Source of the DNA: Veillonella sp. AM51-8BH
GTDB lineage: Bacteria; Bacillota; Negativicutes; Veillonellales; Veillonellaceae
NCBI RefSeq assembly: GCF_003463825.1
Contig: NZ_QSDY01000071.1
Location: forward strand, 1 to 8,849
Length of the DNA stretch: 8,849 nt
Reading direction: 5' to 3'
Shown here: piece after piece, positions 1 to 6,634 of the stretch
Layout of the letters: every line of letters begins with the position of its first letter
Position numbering within the stretch: position 1 is the first letter of the stretch
Made by a program: the position numbers and the translations under genes
Notes under the pieces: model-generated
Told to the model about the DNA's origin: nothing
Seen by the model: only the letters and a program-made list of their open reading frames with translations
The model's database searches: none

Positions 1-104
1 AATTACTTTTAACTGGTAGTATCTACAAAATGAATATAGTTAAGGTAATTAGAATTACTTTTAACTGGTAGTATCTCTAAAATAGATATATGTAAGAGAA
101 CTAA
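1..104. repeat. Two-unit tandem repeat, period 52, truncated by the window edge
   Basis: Bases 1-24 and 53-76 are identical (24 of 24). The following 28 bases of each unit (25-52 and 77-104) still match at about 18 of 28 positions, so this is a diverged tandem repeat with one strictly kept core, not two unrelated sites. It ends 8 bases before the stop codon of the minus-strand permease and lies in its 3' flank. The left unit begins at base 1, so the array may continue outside the window and the true core may be longer. I see no T-run hairpin here, so it does not look like the permease terminator. The function is unknown. Confidence 0.85.
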
Positions 105-112
105 AATAGTAT

Positions 113-1420
113 TTACATTTCGTCATTGTTTTTAATGAGTCCAGCTTTTTTCTTTTTCCAGTAGGAGTAGTAGAACGGCAAGATTATGATACAGCCGCCT
201 AGACCCCATAGTAATTGGTTAGTTTGTGCTTGGGCGAGCATCCATAGGGAGGTGCCGATCGCGATGACTGGGATTAAATAGCCACCAGGGATTGTATAAG
301 ATCGAGTTTTGTCTGCCCATTTACGACGGAAGATAATAACCGCTAAACATGTTGGTAGGTATTGTGTAAAACGAGATACTGCACTGATGGCTGCTAGTGT
401 AGTAAAGGAACCAGACCATGCAAGTAGTACACTGGCAATGGCTGTAACGATAGCTGCAACATATGGTGCATTGTAACGATTACGTTTAGCTAGAGCACTT
501 GGTAACATACCGTCTTCAGCCATAGAGGTAGCCACTCGAGGTGCATAGTAAGCCTCCGCAAAGTTGATACCACCCATAGAAATCAGTGTTCCTACTAATA
601 CAACGTACATACCGATAGGACCTACAATTACGTTAAAAGCATCTTGAACTGGTGCTTTTGTATTAGCCAAGTCAGAGCCGAGTACACCGATAGATACGGC
701 GAGGATTGCCATATATAGAACGGACACGAGAAGCATACACATGATAATAGCACGTGGTAAATTCTTCTTAGGGTTTTTCATATCCTCTGCAGCAATGGCA
801 ATAACTTCAAATCCTGTATAGGCAAAGAATAGAAGAACTGCTGCTTGAGCAAATGATCCATCCACATAAGTATCTTGTGGGAAGACTGGCGTAAAGTTAG
901 CTCCATTTATAAAGAAAATGCCAATTGCAATGAATAGGGCAAGAGGAACTAACTTAGAAATAGTGATTAAGTTGTTAACGAATTTTGATACGTTAACACC
1001 AAAGATATTTACAATGGTAAGACCTACAATCAAGATAAATGAAATAACATCTTTTGCAAAATCACCACTTAACGCCGGTACTGCGGCACCTAATGCTGTA
1101 GCAAAGCCAACGGCCATGGCCGCCCAAGCAATAACGGTTACAATCCATTTTAGAACGCCTACTTCAAAGGCCCAAAAGTCACCTAATGCATGTTTTGCAT
1201 ATAGGTAAGGTCCGCCATTACGTGTAAATAAGCTTGCCGCTTCAGCAAAGCAAAGGGCGATACAGCCTGCAATAACGGCATCAAATAATAGGACGCCTAA
1301 ACTAGCGGAACCAATGATAGAATATGCTTTGTTTGGTAGTAGGAAAATACCTGTCCCTACAATACCATTGATGCCTAGGAGTACAATACTCCAGAAGCCA
1401 AATTTTCCTGTTTCTTTCAT
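113..1420 (-). CDS. APC-superfamily amino-acid permease
   Basis: This is a 435-residue polytopic inner-membrane transporter of the amino acid-polyamine-organocation superfamily, which imports or exchanges amino acids. The family's glycine-rich helix-1 signature GTGIF is at residues 22-26. The middle segment FFAYTGFEVIA (198-208) is followed by the charged loop AEDMKNPKKNLPRA (211-224), the usual helix 6 to loop transition. Hydrophobic stretches along the whole length fit about 12 membrane helices, and the length is normal for the family. The C-terminus is a short Lys-rich tail. The start is supported by a GAAGG-type ribosome site at about 1428-1433 on the minus strand, overlapping the stop codon of the upstream hydrolase gene 12 bases away, so the two are almost certainly co-transcribed. 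Substrate cannot be read from sequence; an amino acid or amine made by the hydrolase is an inference. No clear terminator follows it within the window. Confidence 0.93.
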   Translation of the reverse strand: MKETGKFGFWSIVLLGINGIVGTGIFLLPNKAYSIIGSASLGVLLFDAVIAGCIALCFAEAASLFTRNGGPYLYAKHALGDFWAFEVGVLKWIVTVIAWAAMAVGFATALGAAVPALSGDFAKDVISFILIVGLTIVNIFGVNVSKFVNNLITISKLVPLALFIAIGIFFINGANFTPVFPQDTYVDGSFAQAAVLLFFAYTGFEVIAIAAEDMKNPKKNLPRAIIMCMLLVSVLYMAILAVSIGVLGSDLANTKAPVQDAFNVIVGPIGMYVVLVGTLISMGGINFAEAYYAPRVATSMAEDGMLPSALAKRNRYNAPYVAAIVTAIASVLLAWSGSFTTLAAISAVSRFTQYLPTCLAVIIFRRKWADKTRSYTIPGGYLIPVIAIGTSLWMLAQAQTNQLLWGLGGCIIILPFYYSYWKKKKAGLIKNNDEM

Positions 1421-1432
1421 ACTAAAACCTTC

Positions 1433-2176
1433 CTACAATTTAGTTATATTTTCTCGAGCTGCTGTTACAAAGGCAGCAAATAAACGTTTTGCATTCTCAT
1501 CTGTTTCAGACATCATTTCTGGATGGAATTGGCAGGCTACTAACCAAGGATAGGAAGAGTCTTCTAAACCTTCTACAGTACCATCCTTAGCTCTTGCTAC
1601 TACTTGTAAACCTTTACCAACATGTTTTACTGTTTGATGATGGTGAGAATTTGTAATCCATGTAGAGCGACCAATTGCACTGGCTAGTTTTGATTCAAAT
1701 TCAATATCTACTGTATGAGTGCCAAGAGATGGTGTTTGGTTTTGTGAATGTTTAATCGTACAGTTTTCGTCATACTTCAAATCTTGGTATAGAGAACCAC
1801 CACGATATACATTTAAAATTTGAATACCTCGACAAATACAAAAGATAGGAATTTGTTTTTCTTCTGCTGCTTTTAATAATGCAAAATCGAATTGATCTCG
1901 TTCAGGGAATACATCGCCTAGACCTTGCAATGGTTCCTCACCGTAATTAAGTGGAGATACATCATGGCCGCCAGATAATAATAAGGCATCAAGTTTTGCC
2001 ACTGTTTCACGGGCTACGTCGAGATTTTTTGTAAATGGAATGATAACTGGAATACCACCAGCCTCTTCGATAGAGCGTGGATAATCATGGTTTACATAAG
2101 AACGTAATAAATCTACGTAGGCACCGCCGTTATCTCGTAAGATATTGCCAGATACACCAATGAATGGTTTTGTCAT
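1433..2176 (-). CDS. Gamma-glutamyl-gamma-aminobutyrate hydrolase family protein (class I amidotransferase fold, peptidase C26)
   Basis: This is a 247-residue cytoplasmic hydrolase of the PuuD-like group, which cleaves gamma-glutamyl amide bonds. The oxyanion-strand motif SGGHDVSP is at 68-75. The nucleophile elbow FCICRGIQ is at 112-119, with Cys115 as the probable nucleophile. NSHHHQ is at 176-181, and QFHPE at 216-220 supplies His218 and Glu220 of the catalytic triad. All catalytic residues are present and the length is normal, so it should be active. The start has a good ribosome site (TGAGGTGA, minus strand, 2181-2188) 4 bases upstream. It is the first gene of a two-gene unit with the downstream permease. 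The exact substrate (gamma-glutamyl-GABA, another gamma-glutamyl amine, or a peptide) is not resolved, so no symbol is given; no other putrescine-pathway gene is adjacent. Confidence 0.92.
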   Translation of the reverse strand: MTKPFIGVSGNILRDNGGAYVDLLRSYVNHDYPRSIEEAGGIPVIIPFTKNLDVARETVAKLDALLLSGGHDVSPLNYGEEPLQGLGDVFPERDQFDFALLKAAEEKQIPIFCICRGIQILNVYRGGSLYQDLKYDENCTIKHSQNQTPSLGTHTVDIEFESKLASAIGRSTWITNSHHHQTVKHVGKGLQVVARAKDGTVEGLEDSSYPWLVACQFHPEMMSETDENAKRLFAAFVTAARENITKL

Positions 2177-2211
2177 AATATCACCTCAGATGTGTAAAAA
2201 TTTGTACAATT

Positions 2212-2231
2212 AGTATAGTTTAAGTATATCA
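2212..2231 (-). promoter_or_regulatory. Candidate promoter of the hydrolase-permease pair (extended -10)
   Basis: On the minus strand a TGA followed by TATACT (TGA at 2231-2229, hexamer 2228-2223) forms a TG-extended -10 element. A second TATACT lies at 2217-2212. No convincing -35 is seen at the right distance from either. Starts near 2205-2216 would give a leader of about 30-40 bases. The 13 bases TTGATATACTTAA here recur exactly in the fba promoter region. Confidence 0.45.
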
Positions 2232-2329
2232 AATATTCGTGAATAAATAATACTACTATTGCAATTAATTATAAAACTTATACATTCTAAAATATGTTAA
2301 CATTGTTACATTTTCTAAAATTCATATTA

Positions 2330-2377
2330 GTTTTATAGGGATAATTATATTCGGTTTTATAGGGATAATTATATTCG
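2330..2377. repeat. Perfect 24-base tandem duplication upstream of the AEC carrier gene
   Basis: Bases 2330-2353 and 2354-2377 are identical. Each copy contains the self-complementary octamer ATAATTAT (2341-2348 and 2365-2372). Relative to the predicted start of the plus-strand carrier transcript (about 2413), the copies lie roughly at -83 to -60 and -59 to -36, a position usual for activator sites. The divergent hydrolase promoter is about 100 bases to the left. Either an operator pair or a neutral duplication is possible. Confidence 0.9.
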
Positions 2378-2397
2378 TATATGTTTTGTTAAAAACA

Positions 2398-2406
2398 TGG
2401 TATGAT
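2398..2406 (+). promoter_or_regulatory. Candidate extended -10 promoter of the AEC carrier gene
   Basis: TGG directly followed by TATGAT (2401-2406) makes a TG-extended -10 element. No good -35 is found 16-18 bases upstream, where the end of the 24-base duplication lies. A start near 2413 would give a leader of about 26 bases containing the ribosome site GGAGG at 2428-2432. The weak -35 and adjacent direct repeats suggest activator dependence, which is inference. Confidence 0.5.
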
Positions 2407-2438
2407 AGATTACGAATAAACTGTACGGGAGGTTTACT

Positions 2439-3476
2439 ATGGTTTTTCTTACATCCTTACAGAGCATCATACCTATTGTATTGCTGATCTCACTAGGATA
2501 TATATTAAAAGGGCGAGGGATGTTTCATCCCATATTTAGTGGTAATCTATCTAGATTTATCATGTCTGTTGCGTTACCAGCTGGCGTATTTGTATCGGTA
2601 TTGCATCATCTACATACATCGGATTTATGGGACCTTCGATATGGGATGCTAGCCGTTACATTAACCTATGTAATTGCCTATATCGTTGCTTTTATCATGA
2701 TGAAAGTACTAAAAGTACCTCGAGGTAGGCGTGGTATTTTTATAAATATGGTAGTTAATGATAACTGCTTATTTATTGGGTTACCAGTACAAATCGCCCT
2801 CTTTGGGCAAGATGCGTTACCGTATTTTTTGTTATATTATATCGGTAACACTATTTCAGTATGGATGGTAGGGGTATTCCTTATAGAATTAGATCCACTG
2901 CCTAATGATGAATTAGGTTTTGATAATAGTAAAACTGATGGTATAAGTAATAGCACAATAGCTACAGAAACAAATCATAAGAAGTTTAAATTTGATTTGA
3001 AGAAGTTATTACCTCCACCATTGTTAGGGTTCTTTGTAGCATTAATATTCTTATTCTTTGAAATTCCTTTAGCACCAATTTTACATACTACATTGAATTA
3101 CTTAGGAGATATGGTAACCCCATTATCCTTGATTTATATTGGTATTGTACTTCATGATGCGGGGCTAAAAAGTATGAGTCTCAATAAAGATTCCATTGGT
3201 GGTATTATCGGTCGTTTTGTAATATCACCGATTATCATGTTCTGTGTCATTCTGGGCTTGCAATATGGCGCAGGTATCGTCCTAGAACCAATAGCAATCA
3301 TTACCTTTGTTGTACAATCGGCGGGTCCCGTTATTGCAGTATTACCAATTGTAGCCAATGAATCGAAATCTGACTTGCCATTTGCTACAGGACTTGTCAT
3401 GATTAGTACAATACTATTTGTGGTAGCTATACCAATTATTATGGAAATCCTAACTATGATAGGCATAACAGCATAA
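2439..3476 (+). CDS. AEC-family transporter (auxin efflux carrier / malate permease-like)
   Basis: This is a 345-residue inner-membrane carrier of the AEC family; bacterial members move organic acids such as malate. About ten hydrophobic helices are visible in two groups: five between residues 7 and 150 and five between 192 and 342. A hydrophilic loop separates them (about 151-190, Asn/Thr/Lys-rich). Family-type features include the kinked helix around ALPAGVF (45-51), NDNCLFIGLPV (107-117) in helix 4, and the matching C-terminal stretch VVQSAGPVIAVLPIVANE (291-308). Length and two-half architecture are normal. The start is supported by GGGAGG at 2427-2432, 6 bases before ATG. It is transcribed alone, divergent from the hydrolase-permease pair and followed at once by a terminator. 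The substrate is not determined; a dicarboxylate or monocarboxylate is the likely class. Confidence 0.9.
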   Translation: MVFLTSLQSIIPIVLLISLGYILKGRGMFHPIFSGNLSRFIMSVALPAGVFVSVLHHLHTSDLWDLRYGMLAVTLTYVIAYIVAFIMMKVLKVPRGRRGIFINMVVNDNCLFIGLPVQIALFGQDALPYFLLYYIGNTISVWMVGVFLIELDPLPNDELGFDNSKTDGISNSTIATETNHKKFKFDLKKLLPPPLLGFFVALIFLFFEIPLAPILHTTLNYLGDMVTPLSLIYIGIVLHDAGLKSMSLNKDSIGGIIGRFVISPIIMFCVILGLQYGAGIVLEPIAIITFVVQSAGPVIAVLPIVANESKSDLPFATGLVMISTILFVVAIPIIMEILTMIGITA

Positions 3477-3479
3477 ACT

Positions 3480-3513
3480 AAAAGGTCTGACTAATATAGT
3501 CAGACCTTTTTTT
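3480..3513 (+). terminator. Rho-independent terminator of the AEC carrier gene
   Basis: A 14-base stem (3480-3493 with 3497-3510) has core GGTCTGACTA pairing with TAGTCAGACC and a 3-base loop at 3494-3496. It is followed by a T-run reaching 3513. It begins 4 bases after the carrier stop codon. The A-run on the left side means it could also work on the minus strand, but no minus-strand gene arrives there. Confidence 0.95.
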
Positions 3514-3539
3514 CCTATATTTTTTCTACATAAGTGAAA

Positions 3540-3568
3540 TTGATAAAATATAAACTAAGTGTTAAAAT
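3540..3568 (+). promoter_or_regulatory. Promoter of the unrecognised exported-protein gene
   Basis: TTGATA (3540-3545) and TAAAAT (3563-3568) are separated by exactly 17 bases, close to sigma-70 consensus (5 of 6 each if TTGACA/TATAAT are taken as reference, TTGATA being 5 and TAAAAT 5). The predicted start is near 3575. This places the ATG at 3578 almost at the transcript end and supports translation from 3602. Confidence 0.7.
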
Positions 3569-3589
3569 TATAAACAAATGTATGTGTTT

Positions 3590-3595
3590 AAGGAG
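3590..3595 (+). promoter_or_regulatory. Ribosome binding site that sets the start of the exported protein
   Basis: AAGGAG lies 6 bases before the ATG at 3602 and 9 before the ATG at 3605. An in-frame ATG at 3578 lies upstream of this site and has no Shine-Dalgarno sequence of its own. Starting there would add eight mostly polar residues in front of the signal peptide. Confidence 0.8.
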
Positions 3596-3601
3596 AGAGA
3601 T

Positions 3602-4996
3602 ATGATGCTAAGACGTTTGTTATTGTTGAGTTGTATTGGGTTTATAGGGACTATAGGGACTATAGGCGTATCTCAGGCCATTGATGTTAATATTCCTGGG
3701 GCTCGCCCAGATATTGGGAAAGAAGCGTATCAAGAATATCGTATTCAAGGAGAAGTTGCTAAGAAGGTTGATGACTTCCAAGAGTCTGAGGTTAAAAAAT
3801 GGGCACAACATGAGCCAAATTATGATAATGAAAAATTAGGTGATGATATTTATGTAGTACAAGAATTGACTAGAGCAATACATCATTCTAGGAGTGTATA
3901 TATTATTACAGAAAATGGGGCTGATATTAAATTTACAGGCTCAAAAGAAAGTATAGTAGGTTGGTCTATTGATCCTAAACATATGTCTAAGTCTTCCATT
4001 AAGAGTGTGGGAGGAACTATTAATGCCGTGTCTGATTTTAGATATGAAACAAGACAACAGCCTAAAGGTTCTAAATGGGAAGATACAAATATAGAGTATA
4101 CTGATTTAAATAAATCTCTTTTACAGAATACTTTGAATGAGAGATTAGAAAAGCGAAAAGACTCAGTTCGATTTGTAGATGGCGATGTATTTACTTATCC
4201 TGGACTTGAAAAAGCAACGTGGGATGTAATAGGCTTTGATGATCATTTGGTTGTGGGGACAATCAACTTTACATTACCTAAAACACCTACTATTTCTTAT
4301 CATATTGGTCAATCTCTTAATAAAGATATTATAAAAAATTATATTAAAGATGATACTCAGCGTTCCATCTCAGATACAATGGGACCTTTGGCTAATTTTG
4401 TCTTACCTTCTATTAAGCCAGCTAGTGATGTGTTAGCATATACTGATCCTGTTCATTTGGGACCTTATACATTTAGGGTATTAAAAAATAGTAAATTCAA
4501 GAAACATGAGGTTATAGGCCCAGCTGAATATGATGTTTATATGTCTGGACGTATTAAAGCTGTATTTGGTAAGCAACCATTTATAGAAGGTGCTAGTGTT
4601 GAAAAACAAAATATTTTATATAGTTACTTAAGAACTGTTGTTAAAAAATATGCTTTGAAAGGTCATAAGCGATTACAATATGCCACAGTTTGGAACAATG
4701 GTGTTCCAGCTTTATACTTTGAAGCTAACAAGGAAAATGCAACACTATTTGGCATGGTTTTGTATGATAATCAGTATGTTTATACGTATTATTTATACAA
4801 ACCTGATGATGTTCACGTAAGTAACTATAAATTGAGAGACGTAATTCAATATGTAGATGCTAAACGTAGTAAAGCTTGGAATAATAAGGCTTTTGTGGGA
4901 ATCGGTATTTCACCTGTAATGTTAGATATGATACAAACAAATCCTACTATTAGGGATATTGTGAAAGATAAAAAAGTACATAATGATAAGAAGTAA
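3602..4996 (+). CDS. Exported protein of unknown function, 464 residues
   Basis: I do not recognise a family. From the ATG at 3602 the protein opens with a typical signal peptide: Met-Met-Leu then Arg4-Arg5, a hydrophobic core LLLLSCIGFIGTIGTIG, and a probable signal peptidase I site after SQA (24-26), so mature protein starts near IDVN. The mature part is soluble, with no later membrane helix and no obvious repeat, rich in Lys, Asp, Tyr and Asn. The C-terminus is very basic (KDKKVHNDKK). A Tyr-rich stretch (DNQYVYTYYLYK) lies about 60-70 residues before the region ISPVMLDMIQ. The gene has its own promoter and shares a terminator with the convergent flippase gene, so it is a single-gene unit. 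Base composition looks more AT-rich than the flippase gene in the few lines I sampled. A periplasmic or envelope location is inferred; secretion outside the cell is also possible. Confidence 0.85.
   Translation: MMLRRLLLLSCIGFIGTIGTIGVSQAIDVNIPGARPDIGKEAYQEYRIQGEVAKKVDDFQESEVKKWAQHEPNYDNEKLGDDIYVVQELTRAIHHSRSVYIITENGADIKFTGSKESIVGWSIDPKHMSKSSIKSVGGTINAVSDFRYETRQQPKGSKWEDTNIEYTDLNKSLLQNTLNERLEKRKDSVRFVDGDVFTYPGLEKATWDVIGFDDHLVVGTINFTLPKTPTISYHIGQSLNKDIIKNYIKDDTQRSISDTMGPLANFVLPSIKPASDVLAYTDPVHLGPYTFRVLKNSKFKKHEVIGPAEYDVYMSGRIKAVFGKQPFIEGASVEKQNILYSYLRTVVKKYALKGHKRLQYATVWNNGVPALYFEANKENATLFGMVLYDNQYVYTYYLYKPDDVHVSNYKLRDVIQYVDAKRSKAWNNKAFVGIGISPVMLDMIQTNPTIRDIVKDKKVHNDKK
3643..3667 (+). repeat. 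9-base tandem repeat inside the signal peptide coding sequence
   Basis: The unit TATAGGGAC occurs at 3643-3651 and 3652-3660, with a partial third copy (TATAGG then C) to 3667. It encodes the repeated tripeptide Ile-Gly-Thr in the hydrophobic core. The unit is a multiple of three, so copy-number change would lengthen or shorten the core without shifting frame. Confidence 0.8.
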
Positions 4997-5025
4997 TACT
5001 ATAAAAAGATAGCGTAAAGTGAGTG

Positions 5026-5074
5026 GCATAAAAAAGAGGTTTAACACTTGAGTGTTAAACCTCTTTTTTTATGC
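5026..5074. terminator. Bidirectional terminator between the exported-protein gene and the flippase gene
   Basis: The 13-base arm at 5036-5048 (GAGGTTTAACACT) pairs with 5051-5063. It is flanked by an A-run (5030-5035) and a T-run (5064-5070), so either strand has a stem followed by U's. The pairing continues through the A/T tracts to GCAT/ATGC with one unpaired base. It ends immediately before the flippase stop codon (5075-5077) on the minus strand and 30 bases after the stop of the plus-strand gene, so it serves both convergent units. Confidence 0.95.
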
Positions 5075-6631
5075 TTATCTAAAGAATCTACCTATGAGTG
5101 GCATGCTTGCACCATCATTTTTATTAAGTCCTTTTAAAAGAACCATGATAATAACGTAGAGCAATAAGCCTTCGATACCTGTGAGTATGAAGTTAACCCA
5201 CATTGGTAAAATATCTGTTAAGTAGTGGTAACTCATAAAGATGAGTATACCCATAACACCGGCACTGACCACATTTTTCCATAGAAGGGAAATATCGAGG
5301 AAGTAGCCTGTGTATTTTTTGATATAAATCAAGTTGAGTAACGCTGCAAAGCCAATATCAGCAACGGTTGCCCAAGCGGCACCGCCGATACCAAGCCATG
5401 GGATGGCCGTTAATGTCCAGTTCAGGATGACTTTGATTACTAACGCAATACCCATATTAATTACAGGAATACGCGGTTTGTTAAGACCTTGTAAGATACC
5501 TGTTGTTACTTGGTGTACACCGAGGAAGAAGATAGAGAACGCAGTGATTTGTGTAGCTAATTCTGCCTTAGGTGCATTGTAAATCAAAGTAACTGTTGGA
5601 GCAGCAAGTACATACAATAGCACTGTAAATGGTACAGTTGCCATGAATGTTAGTCGCATAGAGCCTGCAGTGCGGTCATAAATACCTTCATGATCGCGTT
5701 TTGCATAGGCATGAGAGATAGCTGGTACAATGCTTGTTGCAAGGGCTGCTGTAATGATGGTAGCCAAGTTGATGAGCGGAACTGCCATACCTGTAAGATA
5801 ACCGAACAGTTCTGTTACTTCATTCATCGGGAAACCAGCATCTAAGAGTCGACGTGGTACGATGAGCAAATCGAGGTTAGCTGTTAATGGCAACATGATA
5901 CTTGCTAAAGAAATTGGAATAGACAATGTTAAGAGTCGTGACAAAATTTCTTTAGCTGATTCACGAGGACCATCATAGCTTTCACCAGTGCTACTAGCCT
6001 TAGGCAATTTGTAGTAATAGTACAAGAGCACTAGGAAGGCACCAAAGGCACCGACACCAGCACCTAAGCTAGCACCACCTGCAGCAGCTGGTAGACCATA
6101 AGGTAACAAGATAGCTGCAGCACCGAGCATGACGATAACACGTAACAGTTGTTCTACGATTTGGCTGACCGCCGTTGGCGTCATCATTTCATAGCCTTGA
6201 ATATACCCGCGGAAGCAGGAAATCCACGTTACAAAGAATACTGCCGGAGCGAGCGCGATGATAGAGTAGTAGGCACGGCTTTCAGCAATGAGACCACTAG
6301 AGATCAACCAATCTGCACCAAAGTACATGGCGAGGCTGGCGATAAAGCCTGTAATGGTTAACATTGTAAAAGATATATTGAATACTCTCTTAGCACCACC
6401 AAAGTCGTGTAAGGCTAATCGTTCTGCCGTCAAAATAGAGATGGCAATCGGCACACCTGCGCTCGAAATTTGTAATAGTAACAAATAGATAGGAAAGGCC
6501 ATCTGGTAGATACCGATGCCTTCACCACCCAAGATGCGGGATAGAAGAATCCAGTTAATACTACCGATGGCTTTCACTACGAAACCGGCAATGGTTAAAA
6601 TTAAGGTTCCTTTTAAAAATCCACTAGCCAT
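5075..6631 (-). CDS. SpoVB/MurJ-like polysaccharide flippase (MOP superfamily)
   Basis: This is a 518-residue inner-membrane protein of the SpoVB-type polysaccharide biosynthesis group in the MOP exporter superfamily, which flips lipid-linked sugar intermediates across the membrane. About 14 hydrophobic helices are visible. The N-terminal family block runs from FLKGTLILTIAGFVVKAIG (5-23) to GIGIYQMAFPIYLLLLQIS (38-56) and SAGVPIAIS (57-65). The conserved loop RGYIQGYEMMTPTAVSQ (141-157) then IVEQLLRV (158-165) is characteristic of SpoVB-like proteins. The hydrophilic segment near 210-230 is the usual central loop. The ATG is 3 bases after the fba stop, and I see no Shine-Dalgarno sequence in the preceding 20 bases, which suggests translational coupling. 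The cargo may be peptidoglycan lipid II or a surface polysaccharide precursor; the name SpoVB does not by itself imply sporulation here. Confidence 0.92.
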   Translation of the reverse strand: MASGFLKGTLILTIAGFVVKAIGSINWILLSRILGGEGIGIYQMAFPIYLLLLQISSAGVPIAISILTAERLALHDFGGAKRVFNISFTMLTITGFIASLAMYFGADWLISSGLIAESRAYYSIIALAPAVFFVTWISCFRGYIQGYEMMTPTAVSQIVEQLLRVIVMLGAAAILLPYGLPAAAGGASLGAGVGAFGAFLVLLYYYYKLPKASSTGESYDGPRESAKEILSRLLTLSIPISLASIMLPLTANLDLLIVPRRLLDAGFPMNEVTELFGYLTGMAVPLINLATIITAALATSIVPAISHAYAKRDHEGIYDRTAGSMRLTFMATVPFTVLLYVLAAPTVTLIYNAPKAELATQITAFSIFFLGVHQVTTGILQGLNKPRIPVINMGIALVIKVILNWTLTAIPWLGIGGAAWATVADIGFAALLNLIYIKKYTGYFLDISLLWKNVVSAGVMGILIFMSYHYLTDILPMWVNFILTGIEGLLLYVIIMVLLKGLNKNDGASMPLIGRFFR

Positions 6632-6634
6632 TGA

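Noticed and set aside
1..76. Repeat-spacer-repeat pattern resembling a CRISPR array
   Set aside because: There are only two copies, a 52-base period, and the intervening stretches resemble each other, so it is a diverged tandem repeat; no cas genes are present.
918..1208. Open frame on the plus strand inside the permease gene
   Set aside because: It lies opposite a well-supported permease and its translation resembles no protein family; it is an antisense shadow. The same holds for plus-strand frames at 1314-1553, 5334-5582, 6149-6488 and 6746-7051 and minus-strand frames at 3152-3466 and 3620-3811.
3578..3601. Upstream ATG at 3578 as the start of the exported protein
   Set aside because: It precedes the only ribosome site (3590-3595), would sit about 3 bases from the predicted transcript start, and would put polar residues before the signal peptide.
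3629..3634. Lipoprotein signal (LLSC) in the exported protein
   Set aside because: The hydrophobic stretch before the Cys is only about four residues and the core continues well past it to an SQA cleavage site, so signal peptidase I processing is more likely.
2330..3667. TTTATAGGGA shared by the 24-base repeats and the signal peptide repeat
   Set aside because: The match is only about ten AT-rich bases, one instance is coding and explained by its own 9-base repeat, so coincidence is likely.
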